Positions 42,192 through 51,823 of a stretch of 64,000 nucleotides of DNA are shown here, piece by piece. Position 1 is the first letter of the stretch. Every line of letters begins with the position of its first letter. This stretch comes from JAAFIP01 sp963775085 (GTDB taxonomy: Bacteria > Pseudomonadota > Gammaproteobacteria > Burkholderiales > Burkholderiaceae_C), in contig CAVZHO010000010.1 of NCBI GenBank assembly GCA_963775085.1, positions 62,001 through 126,000 of the forward strand, given 5' to 3'. The position numbers were made by a program, and so were the translations under genes. The notes under the pieces are model-generated. The model saw only the letters and a list, made by a program, of their open reading frames with translations. It did no database searches and was not told where the DNA came from.

Positions 42192-42664
42192 GGGATACCT
42201 CGTAAAAACTGTTCCAGGATGATACGTGCAGATTCTGCGTCCAGATCTTTCGCGCCCTGCGCTGCGGCCTCTACGCTGCTGTAGCGCTCGTCCACCTCGT
42301 GTACGGGCAAATTAAAGCGCCCGGCCAGCTGGCGGGCAAAGCGCTGCGCGCGCGCGGTCATCTCGTGCGCGTTGCCATCGGGGTGGCGCGGCACGCCGAC
42401 CACCAATGCATCGGGCTGCCACTCCTGGATGAGCAAGGCGATGGGCGCAAAGCGGGCATCACCTTCGGCTTTGACGGTTTTGACCGCCTGGGCGGTGCGT
42501 GTCAGGCGGTTGCCCACGGCGACGCCCGTGCGCTGGGTGCCAAAGTCAAAAGCCAGAAAGGACTGCTGCGCAACAGGGGCAGAAGCGGCTGGAACAGGGG
42601 CAGAAAAAGCGGTAGAAAGGGAGCGAGAAGCAGGGGAGGTAGGCATAGCACAGGCCAAGCTCAT
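42188..42664 (-). CDS. ruvX: Holliday-junction resolvase RuvX (YqgF)
   Basis: RNase H-fold nuclease, about 158 residues from ATG 42664, chosen because it overlaps the yqgE stop (ATGA). An Ala/Ser-rich leader of about 30 residues precedes the conserved FLAFDFGTQRTGVAVGNRL. Other motifs: ALVVGVPRHPDGNAHEMTAR and YSSVEAAAQGAKDLDAESA. A role in pre-16S rRNA processing is also known in the family. Confidence 0.9.
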   Translation of the reverse strand: MSLACAMPTSPASRSLSTAFSAPVPAASAPVAQQSFLAFDFGTQRTGVAVGNRLTRTAQAVKTVKAEGDARFAPIALLIQEWQPDALVVGVPRHPDGNAHEMTARAQRFARQLAGRFNLPVHEVDERYSSVEAAAQGAKDLDAESARIILEQFLRGIP

Positions 42665-43332
42665 GCCCGCCCCGCCTCTGGGGAAATCATCCACTCTTGC
42701 AGACCCAGGAGAGCCAGCGCTTTGCTGTAGCGCTGCTCGACGGGTGTGTCAAAAATCACCGCAGCATCGGCCTCCACGGTGAGCCAGGTGTTTTCGGCCA
42801 GCTCGGACTCCAACTGGCCTTCGCCCCAAGACGAGTAGCCCAGTGAGATGAGCACTTTGCGCGGGCCCGCGCCGCTGGAGAGGGCCTCTAAAACGTCTTT
42901 GGAAGTGGTCATCTCCAATCCGCCGGGAATGCACAGGGTGGAGGCGTAAAACGAGGACTTGGGCTCATCGTCACCCACCACAGTGGGCGCACGGCCATCG
43001 TGCGGCGTCAGGGGCACAGCTTGCATGTCGACAAAGCTGATGTGCTGCGCCGTTTGCTGCTCGTGCAGCACAAAGCCGCGCTCGGTATGCACCGGGCCAC
43101 CTTCGTACACGGGGTTGTTGGCCAGGTCTTCGCGGCGCAGGGGCAGATCGACCTTGGCAAACAGGGAGGGCAGTTTCAAGTCACTGGGTTTGTTGATCAC
43201 CAGGCCCAGCGCGCCGCGCTGGTTGTGCTCACACATGTAAATGACCGATTTGGCAAAAGTGGCATCCACCAGGCCGGGCATGGCTATCAAAAAGTGATGC
43301 GTGAGGTTGATAGAGTGTTGCTCGGCGGCCAT
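42661..43332 (-). CDS. yqgE: YqgE/AlgH family protein
   Basis: 223-residue AlgH/DUF179 protein of unknown biochemical role. Start MAAEQHSINLTHHFLIAMPG, then the conserved VIYMCEHNQRGALGLVINKP and VYEGGPVHTERGFVLHE, and GYSSWGEGQLESELAENTWL. The next gene ruvX overlaps it, the standard yqgE-ruvX-pyrR order of betaproteobacteria. Confidence 0.93.
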   Translation of the reverse strand: MAAEQHSINLTHHFLIAMPGLVDATFAKSVIYMCEHNQRGALGLVINKPSDLKLPSLFAKVDLPLRREDLANNPVYEGGPVHTERGFVLHEQQTAQHISFVDMQAVPLTPHDGRAPTVVGDDEPKSSFYASTLCIPGGLEMTTSKDVLEALSSGAGPRKVLISLGYSSWGEGQLESELAENTWLTVEADAAVIFDTPVEQRYSKALALLGLQEWMISPEAGRA

Positions 43333-43454
43333 GGCGCAATTTTACGCGCTTCTAGTGTGCTTGCGGGCATTGCCCCACGAGGCAGCGGTGAATACGCTGG
43401 TGCCGCACAATCTGCCTGTCCTTACCCCGTAACACAACCCCTTACTACTCTGCT

Positions 43455-44945
43455 ATGACACTGCGCTACCACCAAGGCCTGATGTGGTTCCGCCGCGACC
43501 TGCGGGCCTACGATAACGCGGCGCTGCACCAGGCACTCACCAGCTGCCAGCAGGTGCGGTGTGTATTTGTGTTTGACAAAGAAATCCTGGATGCCCTGCC
43601 CCGCGCCGACCGGCGGGTGGAGTTTATCCGCGAGTCGCTGGTAGACCTGGAATTGCAGTTGCGCAGGCTGTGCCCTGCGCTAGAGGGCGCAGCCGCACCC
43701 CTGCTGATGGTGCGCCACGCCTGGGCCAGCGCTGAAATACCCGCTTTGGCCAAAGCATTGGGCGTGCAGGCAGTATTTACCAACCACGACTATGAACCGC
43801 AGGCCATGGCGCGCGATGCCGCCGTGCGCAAAGCGCTAGACAAGCACGACATTAACCTGCACACCAGCAAAGACCATGTCATCTTTGAATGCGCAGAGCT
43901 ACTGACGCAAAGTGGCAAGCCGTATGGCGTGTTTACACCATATAAAAATGCGTGGCTGAAGAAACTCACAGCGCAGGATGTGGCGCCTTACTCAGCAGAA
44001 GGGCTTGGAGCGCGGCTGTGCCCAGCGCCTGCCGACTACGGCCAAGGAGTAGCCTCCTTAAATGAAATCGGCTTTGAAAAAACCAATTTGGCAGAGCTGA
44101 AAATCACCACAGGCACCCGTGGGGGACTGGCCTTATTGGCGGAATTTCTGCAGCGCATGGACGGCTACCACGACACCCGCAACTTCCCGGCAGTGAAGGG
44201 CCCCAGCTATCTGGGCGTGCACCTGCGCTTTGGTACGGTCTCGATCCGCCAGCTGTGTGCGACGGCCCATGCCCGCATGCTTGCGGGCAGCGAAGGGGCC
44301 AGTGTGTGGCTGAGCGAGTTGATCTGGCGCGACTTTTATGCCCAGATCCTGGCTAACTTTCCGCACGTGGCGCACAGCAGCTTTAAGCCCGATTACGATG
44401 CCATTGCCTGGGAGAGTGGCTCCGACGCAGATGCGTTATTTACCGCCTGGTGCGAAGGCCGCACCGGCTACCCCATCGTGGATGCCGCCATGATGCAGAT
44501 CAACCAAACCGGCTATATGCACAACCGCCTGCGCATGGTGGTGGCCAGCTTTTTAACCAAAGACCTGGGGCTGGACTGGCGCCGGGGAGAGCGCTACTTT
44601 GCCGAAAAACTCAACGACTTTGACCTGGCATCGAACAACGGCGGCTGGCAGTGGGCCAGTAGCAGCGGCTGCGATGCCCAGCCCTACTTTCGCATCTTTA
44701 ACCCCAGCAGCCAAAGCGCGCGCTTTGATGCGCAGGGCAAATTTATCCGCCGCTATCTCCCGCAGCTAGCCGCTCTACCCGATGCCGCGCTGCATGCGCC
44801 CTGGGATGCCAAGCCGATGGAGCTGCAAGCGGCGGGTGTGGTGTTGGGCACGCATTACCCGCAGCGCATCGTCACTCACGACGAGGCGCGTGCCAAAACA
44901 CTGCAACGTTATGCCGTAGTTAAAAAACCAAAGCAGACAGCATGA
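43455..44945 (+). CDS. phrB: Deoxyribodipyrimidine photolyase
   Basis: Light-driven repair of cyclobutane pyrimidine dimers, 496 residues. N-terminal antenna domain starts LMWFRRDLRAYDNAAL; FAD and DNA-binding motifs in the C-terminal half are ELIWRDFYAQILANFPHV, GRTGYPIVDAAMMQINQTGY, RMVVASFLTKDLGLDWRRGE and WQWASSSGCDAQPYFRIFNP. Class I CPD photolyase. Upstream promoter not obvious. A terminator for the opposite strand lies right after it. Confidence 0.93.
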   Translation: MTLRYHQGLMWFRRDLRAYDNAALHQALTSCQQVRCVFVFDKEILDALPRADRRVEFIRESLVDLELQLRRLCPALEGAAAPLLMVRHAWASAEIPALAKALGVQAVFTNHDYEPQAMARDAAVRKALDKHDINLHTSKDHVIFECAELLTQSGKPYGVFTPYKNAWLKKLTAQDVAPYSAEGLGARLCPAPADYGQGVASLNEIGFEKTNLAELKITTGTRGGLALLAEFLQRMDGYHDTRNFPAVKGPSYLGVHLRFGTVSIRQLCATAHARMLAGSEGASVWLSELIWRDFYAQILANFPHVAHSSFKPDYDAIAWESGSDADALFTAWCEGRTGYPIVDAAMMQINQTGYMHNRLRMVVASFLTKDLGLDWRRGERYFAEKLNDFDLASNNGGWQWASSSGCDAQPYFRIFNPSSQSARFDAQGKFIRRYLPQLAALPDAALHAPWDAKPMELQAAGVVLGTHYPQRIVTHDEARAKTLQRYAVVKKPKQTA

Positions 44946-44976
44946 AAAAAGCAACCGGGTTCTCACACGGTTGCTT
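44945..44976 (-). terminator. Intrinsic terminator at end of chpA transcript
   Basis: On the minus strand AGCAACCG-TGTGAGAACC-CGGTTGCT followed by TTTTTT. It lies about 65 bases beyond the chpA stop, directly beyond a dispersed repeat. Confidence 0.7.
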
Positions 44977-44992
44977 TGCAGCGGCAAAAAAT

Positions 44993-45036
44993 GCTATATA
45001 TTTAATAGCTACAAATGTCCAGGCGACAAGGACTAC
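44993..45036 (+). repeat. Dispersed AGCTA/GTCC-GGAC repeat between phrB and chpA
   Basis: GCTATATATTTAATAGCTAC, AAATGTCCAGGCGACAAGGA, CTAC. It lies between two convergent genes. Confidence 0.8.
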
Positions 45037-45040
45037 ACGC

Positions 45041-48000
45041 TTAAATGTTCGTTTCTACCGCTGTGTAGCGGCGAATCAGGCTAAGTAACTCTTCTTCGGA
45101 GTACGGTTTGCCCAAATAATGGTCTACCCCCAAAGACAGGGCGTGCTCGCGGTGCTTTTCTGCGATGCGAGAGGTGATGGTGATCACCGGTAGACCTGCC
45201 AAGCGCGGGTCGGCCTTCATGTTGCGCACCAGGTCAAAGCCATCCATGCGCGGCATTTCGATATCGGACAACACCACAGCGGGCAGCTCTTGCGCCAGGC
45301 TGGCCAGCGCCAGTATGCCATCGGCGGCCAGTGCCACCCGGTAGCCTTCGCGCTGCAACAGACGCTGCGTGACGCGGCGCACAGTGATGGAGTCATCGAC
45401 CACCAAAATGAGTGGCACTTGCGGTGCAGAGACCGGGCGCGGGTTGGCGGGCACCAAAGGTACCACCGGCGAGGCGTCGCCCGACAAGTCGCGCGGGACG
45501 ACATCGGTGACGGCGTTGGCCAGCACATGCGGCTCGGCCTTGTCGGCACTCAAAGTGCGTGCTTGGGTGCCGTACACCGCCGCCAGTGCCACCGGGTTAT
45601 AAATCAAAGCGACAGCGCCCGAGGCCAGCACGGACATACCGGCCAGGCCAGGCAATCGTGCCAATTGCGGGCCCAGATTTTTAACCACCACTTCCTGGTT
45701 GCCCAGCACCTCGTCCACGTGGGCCACGATGCGCTGCGCCGCGCTACGGAAGACCAGAATGGGCTTGGTTTTACTCGGTGGAGCATCACTGGCCGACGAA
45801 TGCTGTAGCAAGGCCCCGGCCCAGAAGAAGGGCAAGGTCTCGCCTCCAAACTCATAGGAGCCGCTGTTGTAGGCCGCTTGCAATTCCTTGGGGGTAGCGC
45901 GGCGCACGGTCTCCACCAAGTTGGCGGGTACCCCCACCGACAGGTTGCCCACGCGCAGCATCACTACCTGGGTAACAGCGGTCGTCAGTGGCAGCACCAG
46001 TTTGAAGCTGGTGCCCTTACCGGCCATAGTGCTGGTCTCAATGCGACCACCCAAGGCCACCACCTCAGAGCGCACCACATCCATGCCAATGCCGCGCCCC
46101 GACAGCTCGGTGACCTGGGTCGCGGTGGTAAAGCCTGCGGTAAATATCAAATTAGCCGCTTCGTTATCGTCCACCGTCTGGCCGTAGGCCAGCAAACCCT
46201 GCGTGCTGGCGCGCTCGCGGATGCGTGCCAGGTTCAGGCCCGCACCATCGTCTCTGAACTCGACCGACACGTCATTGCCCTCTTGGCGCAGGCTGATGGT
46301 AATTTGGCCACTGGCATCTTTACCTGCAGCCACGCGGGCCTGCGACTCTTCAATGCCATGGGCGACGCAGTTGCGCAGCAAATGCTCAAAGGCAGGCGTC
46401 ATGCGATCCAGCACACCCCGGTCCATCTCGATGGAGCCACCCGTGATGTCCAGCTTGACCTGTTTGCCCGCATCTTTACCGGCCTGGCGTACCACGCGGT
46501 AGAGGCGCTCTGAGATGCCTTCAAACTCGACCATGCGGGTACGCAGCAGGTCACGCTGCAAATCGCGGGTCTGGCGTGCCTGGGCCACCAGATCGTCCTC
46601 GGTGGCATCTACGGTGCGTTGGATACTGCGTTGCACGGTAGCCACGTCGTTCACCGACTCGGCCATCATGCGGGTGAGCTCTTGCACCCGGGTAAAGCGG
46701 TCAAACTCCAGCGGGTCAAAAGACACTTGGGTTTCTTGGGCCAGCGCCATACGCGACTGCATCTGCGACTCGGACTGCACTTCGATATCCCGCAACTGTG
46801 TGCGCAGTTTGTCCAAGTTACTGGTTAAATCGACCAATGAGCCACGCAGTTGGCCCAGCTCGGCCTCCAGCCGGGTACGGGTAATGATGACCTCGCCTGC
46901 CTGATTCACCAAACGGTCCAGTAACTGCGAGCGCACGCGCACGGTTTGGTTGCTGCTGGCGCGCTGCACGGGCGCGGCCAACGTAGAACCCATGGCGCTG
47001 GAGGTGACCGAGGGAGCCAGGGTGGCAAGCAGGGGGATTGCGGCACCCAAGGCGGGCTGTGCGCCGCCCTGTGTCACTACGGTGGTGGGTGTCAAGCTGA
47101 CGGTAGATGCGGCAGCACTGGGGTCGGTGGTAAGGGTCGTGGCATCGGCTGGAGCGGCCTCTAGCGGGTGGCGCAGGCGGTCAAAGTTGGCTTGCATGCC
47201 ATCGAGCAGACCGGTGAGTGGCTCTAGCTGCGCGGTGTCTGCCTCTTCTGGGGTTTGCTCGATGGCTGATTCCATGCGGTGTGCCAGCTCGCCCAGGCGC
47301 AAAGCGCCCGCCAGGCGGGCACTGCCTTTGAGGGTGTGCAGACCGCGCAGCACTTCAGAGCGTGCGGTGAGGTTGTTGGGACGGGCAGTCCACTGCCGCA
47401 GGGCACCCCCCATTTGCGGCAGCAGTTCTTGCGCTTCTTCTTCAAAAATGGGGAATAAATCAGGGTCGAGTGCATCCAGCAGGTCAATTTCGTCTTCAGC
47501 TTCCTGCTCGGTCAGGTTACGCGGTACCACACTGAGGCCTTTGGGGACGGACAGACCGACAGCAGCAAAGTTTTGGGTGGCCTGCGCAGCAGCTATTGGT
47601 GGGGTCATTGGGGCAAGTGCGCCAACCGCATCGACCACTGGCGTTAGGGTCACCTGCGCAGCCGCACTGGTGGTGAGGGCCACTGTCGCCGCAGCAGCCA
47701 CGCTGGCCGCGGCAATGACCGTGACACTGGAAGTGTCGGGTAGGTTGTCAAAACCCGAATGCATGGCATCGTCAGCTATTAATGTAATAGCTTCTTGCGC
47801 AGGTTTATCAGTATCTTCAGCCCGATTCGCCTGCAGTGCATTGCGAGTGGAATCGAGTGGATCAACCCCGAGGGTTTGCCAGTCACTGGTTCTCTCGGGC
47901 ACAGCCAGGCAGCGCTCCAGCCCCTCTTCTACCGATGCCAAAGGCTCTCTGAGCAGTCCGGCAGCAAACTGGTGTAGCAAGCGGCGAATTTCCTCGGCAG

Positions 48001-51000
48001 CGCCCACAAACTCTGCGATGTGCTTATGGGCCGAATAGCGGCCATCTTCCGAAATGCCCTGGATATGCTGCAAAGCATGCTCCAAGGTGCGCGCCAAACC
48101 CGAAAGAGCGTTAAAACCCACCGTGGCAGAACTACCCGCCAGGGAGTGCGCGAACACGACGGCATCGCCGGGCAAGGCCTGGCTCTCGTCCAGCGACCAC
48201 TCGCTCAGGCACATCACCAACCGGCGCGACCATTCATCGGCTTCGTTCAGGTAGACGTTGTACAGAGCCAGGCCGATGCGCAGCGGCCCTACCGCTTTAT
48301 ATTGGTCATCGGGGGCCAGCCCGCCAAAACCGGAATTTACGGCGCCGGGCGAAGCCTGCATTGGTGCAGGCACGGCCTTGCTCTGTACCGCAGGGACAGC
48401 GGCTACCGCCACACCCAAACCGGCCATACTGGCGGCTACAGCAGGCACACTGAATGGCATCAACTCTACCGTCGGCTGGGGCGCAGGCTGTAACGCGGAA
48501 GCTTGGGACTCGCGTGCCTCAAAATTGGTGGGGGCAAAAGCCGGGCCCAGTGAACTGTCGGCCTTTGCAAACATCGCCGCCTGCGCGGCATCTTGCTCTT
48601 GCAATGCACGCTCAAACAGGGCCATGTCGTCAGCGCTGGTGAGGTGTTGAGCTTCCAGGTTGGCCGAACCACTAGCCCCCAATGGGGTGGTACTCGCAGG
48701 AAATGCAGGTACATTCTCCTGTATTTCTGCTCCCGACTGGGTGACTGGAGCGTCAAAATTCGTCGGCGCATAGGCGCGAAATTGCGGGCTGGCCCCCTTC
48801 GCCTGGATGGCAGCCAATGCAGCGTCCTGCTCTTGCAGGGCGCGCTCAAAAGCGGCTAGTTCGTCCTCGCTGACCAAATCCTGCGTCGACGCTACCAGCT
48901 CACCCGCATCGTCCACCTCAATAGCACCCAGCTGCGGCGCGCCAGGTACAGGCTGGGCCGTAGACAGCGCTTTGTCAGCGGCCACTGTAGGTGCATCGCT
49001 TAAATCCAACGAAAATGCGTCCGCCAAATCAACGCGAGAGACAGCTGGTTCGACGGTTACGTTAGCAGTTTGAAACGTTGCATCCGAAATATCCAGCTCA
49101 AATGAGAGTTCATCATCCGCCGCAACGGATGTTGGAGCTGAAACCGCAGTGGCCGCGACTTTTGCATCCATATCCAGCTCTGGCAAAGACAAATCAAACG
49201 CAAAATCCAAATCCTCAGCAACTGGAGTTTGCTGAGACACTGATGCCTGTACTGATGCACTGACGGATGAGATGGCAATGGCCGGTGCCGCAGTGGTTAC
49301 CGGTACGGGTGCAGCCTGCACTACCGACTCTTTGACAGCACTACCGAGCTGCAAAGGCAAATAAATACCATGCTTGCGCAAGGCATCTGCACTGGCGCTA
49401 AATGGTGCTGCAACCCATGCCTGCGCCTTGTGGGCCGCAATATCGTCAACCCAGCGGGCCATCCCATCCAGGCCTTGTGAGGCGGTATTGCACAGCGCCT
49501 CGCTCGCTGGTTTTTGGTCTGCCAACCAGGCATTGAGCATTTGCTCGTAGGACCAACCTGCCTCGCCAAAGGCATTGAGCCCGACCATGCGGGAGCTGCC
49601 CTTGAGCGTGTGAAAGGCCCGGCGTAAAGTAGTGAGTTCTTCCAGATTGCCAGGCTCTTGCGACAGCGCTGCCACGGCGGTTTTGCCGTTGCCAATCACC
49701 TCCCGGGCTTCTTCCAGGAAGATGCCCAGCAGTTCAGCATCGTCCTCTGACAGTTCTGCCTCCGGCTTGCCTGTCGTCATGCTACTGGCAGGTTGGGGTG
49801 CAGCGCTTGGTGCCAACACAGTGGAGGTAAGAGCCGCTGCGGCCAGGGCAGCGCCTGTCGCCGCTACCGTGCTGACGGCGCGAGGCGCGGACACCGCTGG
49901 CTTAGCAGGCGTACTGGCCGAAGGCACACTGGCGGGAGACCACGAACCACTGGGCGCTGTCAACGTGGTTTTGGCTAACGAGGCAATGGCTTGGGCATTA
50001 CTGGGCACATGCATCTGCGGTATGGGAGCGTTGACACGCCCCATCAAAGGCTTGAGTTCACCGCGTTCATCATCAAAAACAAACAGCTTTTTAGCCAGTA
50101 CGGGCTGGTAGCTGAGCATGTCAATCAGAAAGCCCAATGCACCCAAGTTGTTGCCCAACTTGTCAAAGGTGCCCGCAGCGCGCGCCTGTGCATCGTCTAC
50201 TTCGGTTTCCAAAATCTGTTCCACCGTGCCGCGCATGCGCAGTACGGTTTGCGCGGCATGGTCCAGGCCCAGCACCGACAGCACGCCGCGCATCTGCGCC
50301 AGACGCGAAGGTACATTGGCCAGCACCGATTTGTCCTGCGGATCGCGGAAGAACTTGTCCATCGACCCTTCCAGGTCAGCCAGTGAGGTTTTCAGCTCGC
50401 CCACCACACTGCCCATGGTCTGGCGGTCACTCACCCGGCGGTACAGTTCCTCCATCCAGGGCTCGAGTGGCTGGTTGGTGGCACCTTGGCGGGCTTTTTC
50501 TACGCGCTGTGCCAGGTGGTGGATACGGTCTGTCAGCTTGGGGTCACTTGGGTCAAAATCTTCAAAGCCAGCCTCCAGATACAGGATTGATGTGGCGACC
50601 TCCATCCCCAAAGCGGGCTCGGGGGCCTGTCCGGTTTTGACAACCGTTTCAACCACCGCTGTCAGGGCTTTGGACAGCGCCTGTCCGGTAGGCAGCAGCT
50701 TGGTAATCGAATCAACGATTAAATTAAAGTGGTCTTGCACCGACTTGAGTCGGCCCATCTCACCCGCAGCCAAGCCTGACCACGACTCTTTGGCACTGGC
50801 TATGCGCTTGCGCGCCTGCACGAGCAGAATGGGATCAAACTGACCAAACGGTGACTTGGTGTAGTTCACCGGCGGATGGGCCGCCAAACCATAGGACAAA
50901 CGCACCTCGCCCAGCAAGGGTGCCAGCCCCAACGGTTTGGCCTGGGCGCAAAAGAACAGCAGGTCTTGCGCCAGTCGGTCAGACACTGCCATATCGCCTT

Positions 51001-51802
51001 TGGTATGTGCCGCCAGTTGCGTCAAGATGCGGGACACCGTCCGCTTGACGTAAACATCCGCCGGAATGCTACCCGTCGCAATGGCCTGGAAAAATCCGGC
51101 CGCAATGCGCCAGAAGGCAGTGAACTGGCGATCCACCACGGTATCAACCGGAGTAGCAATGGACGCGCTGAGTTGGGCCAGCTCCGTCGCGGCGGGCAGG
51201 TCGTAACTCTTGATCACCATCAGGGCCGACCGGTCAAACTGACCGCGTACCTCGGCGTTGATGGCCACCGGAGTGACGCCCGTATCGGCCACATTGATCC
51301 AGCGCCAAGGGTAGGTCCACAAATCTGCCGGGTGCACACGGGCGGCACCCGCCAGTTCCTGCACATCGGCGTATTGCACAAACAAGGCAATCGGCGACTG
51401 CGCCTTGCCTGCCAGTACGGTTTCCAGGTAACCCGTGAGTGCAAAACTGGCACGTTCAATTTTGAGCGCAGCGGCCTCAGTGCAGAGCTCGGGTTTGGTG
51501 ACAAATTTCTGTACCGCCGCCTCCATGCCGCGCAGGACAATGGCGGGCTGGGTAAAGCCCACCATCTCCAAGGCACCCACTGCCTGGTGCAGTTGCTGGC
51601 GCGAGTTGCGTAGCTGTGCAGTATCTACCGAGGCCAAGTCCGAGCCACGCGCCTGCTCGGCATCGCGCACAAAACGGCGCAGTGCTTTGGTGGCAGCATC
51701 GAGTGATTTGCGCAACTCATCCAACACCCAGGCCAAAGGACCCAGGTCATGGGCCTGGACATCTGCGGCTGACAACGTGGGAGCAGTATCGAAATTTTGC
51801 AT
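45041..51802 (-). CDS. chpA: ChpA/PilL: multi-Hpt CheA-type hybrid kinase of type IV pilus chemosensory system
   Basis: 2253-residue cytoplasmic kinase. The N-terminal 600 residues contain Hpt-like folds lacking the phospho-His. Three Hpt domains with His follow: FHTLKGSSRMVG (His near 731), AHSLAGSSATVG (near 1219, a degenerate form) and LHTLKGSARLAG (near 1489). Long Ala/Val/Ser-rich linkers occur about 780-1150 and 1330-1430, including two similar blocks with FERALQEQDAA. The CheA core has a dimerisation region, N-box FEHLLRNCVAHGIEES (about 1805-1820), FRDDGAGLN and ELSGRGIGMDVV, then a CheW domain, and a C-terminal receiver domain with the phospho-Asp in LSDIEMPRMDG near 2180. Last gene of pilGHIJ-chpA. 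Confidence 0.93.
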   Translation of the reverse strand: MQNFDTAPTLSAADVQAHDLGPLAWVLDELRKSLDAATKALRRFVRDAEQARGSDLASVDTAQLRNSRQQLHQAVGALEMVGFTQPAIVLRGMEAAVQKFVTKPELCTEAAALKIERASFALTGYLETVLAGKAQSPIALFVQYADVQELAGAARVHPADLWTYPWRWINVADTGVTPVAINAEVRGQFDRSALMVIKSYDLPAATELAQLSASIATPVDTVVDRQFTAFWRIAAGFFQAIATGSIPADVYVKRTVSRILTQLAAHTKGDMAVSDRLAQDLLFFCAQAKPLGLAPLLGEVRLSYGLAAHPPVNYTKSPFGQFDPILLVQARKRIASAKESWSGLAAGEMGRLKSVQDHFNLIVDSITKLLPTGQALSKALTAVVETVVKTGQAPEPALGMEVATSILYLEAGFEDFDPSDPKLTDRIHHLAQRVEKARQGATNQPLEPWMEELYRRVSDRQTMGSVVGELKTSLADLEGSMDKFFRDPQDKSVLANVPSRLAQMRGVLSVLGLDHAAQTVLRMRGTVEQILETEVDDAQARAAGTFDKLGNNLGALGFLIDMLSYQPVLAKKLFVFDDERGELKPLMGRVNAPIPQMHVPSNAQAIASLAKTTLTAPSGSWSPASVPSASTPAKPAVSAPRAVSTVAATGAALAAAALTSTVLAPSAAPQPASSMTTGKPEAELSEDDAELLGIFLEEAREVIGNGKTAVAALSQEPGNLEELTTLRRAFHTLKGSSRMVGLNAFGEAGWSYEQMLNAWLADQKPASEALCNTASQGLDGMARWVDDIAAHKAQAWVAAPFSASADALRKHGIYLPLQLGSAVKESVVQAAPVPVTTAAPAIAISSVSASVQASVSQQTPVAEDLDFAFDLSLPELDMDAKVAATAVSAPTSVAADDELSFELDISDATFQTANVTVEPAVSRVDLADAFSLDLSDAPTVAADKALSTAQPVPGAPQLGAIEVDDAGELVASTQDLVSEDELAAFERALQEQDAALAAIQAKGASPQFRAYAPTNFDAPVTQSGAEIQENVPAFPASTTPLGASGSANLEAQHLTSADDMALFERALQEQDAAQAAMFAKADSSLGPAFAPTNFEARESQASALQPAPQPTVELMPFSVPAVAASMAGLGVAVAAVPAVQSKAVPAPMQASPGAVNSGFGGLAPDDQYKAVGPLRIGLALYNVYLNEADEWSRRLVMCLSEWSLDESQALPGDAVVFAHSLAGSSATVGFNALSGLARTLEHALQHIQGISEDGRYSAHKHIAEFVGAAEEIRRLLHQFAAGLLREPLASVEEGLERCLAVPERTSDWQTLGVDPLDSTRNALQANRAEDTDKPAQEAITLIADDAMHSGFDNLPDTSSVTVIAAASVAAAATVALTTSAAAQVTLTPVVDAVGALAPMTPPIAAAQATQNFAAVGLSVPKGLSVVPRNLTEQEAEDEIDLLDALDPDLFPIFEEEAQELLPQMGGALRQWTARPNNLTARSEVLRGLHTLKGSARLAGALRLGELAHRMESAIEQTPEEADTAQLEPLTGLLDGMQANFDRLRHPLEAAPADATTLTTDPSAAASTVSLTPTTVVTQGGAQPALGAAIPLLATLAPSVTSSAMGSTLAAPVQRASSNQTVRVRSQLLDRLVNQAGEVIITRTRLEAELGQLRGSLVDLTSNLDKLRTQLRDIEVQSESQMQSRMALAQETQVSFDPLEFDRFTRVQELTRMMAESVNDVATVQRSIQRTVDATEDDLVAQARQTRDLQRDLLRTRMVEFEGISERLYRVVRQAGKDAGKQVKLDITGGSIEMDRGVLDRMTPAFEHLLRNCVAHGIEESQARVAAGKDASGQITISLRQEGNDVSVEFRDDGAGLNLARIRERASTQGLLAYGQTVDDNEAANLIFTAGFTTATQVTELSGRGIGMDVVRSEVVALGGRIETSTMAGKGTSFKLVLPLTTAVTQVVMLRVGNLSVGVPANLVETVRRATPKELQAAYNSGSYEFGGETLPFFWAGALLQHSSASDAPPSKTKPILVFRSAAQRIVAHVDEVLGNQEVVVKNLGPQLARLPGLAGMSVLASGAVALIYNPVALAAVYGTQARTLSADKAEPHVLANAVTDVVPRDLSGDASPVVPLVPANPRPVSAPQVPLILVVDDSITVRRVTQRLLQREGYRVALAADGILALASLAQELPAVVLSDIEMPRMDGFDLVRNMKADPRLAGLPVITITSRIAEKHREHALSLGVDHYLGKPYSEEELLSLIRRYTAVETNI

Positions 51803-51823
51803 AGAAGCGAAGCTTTACATCAA

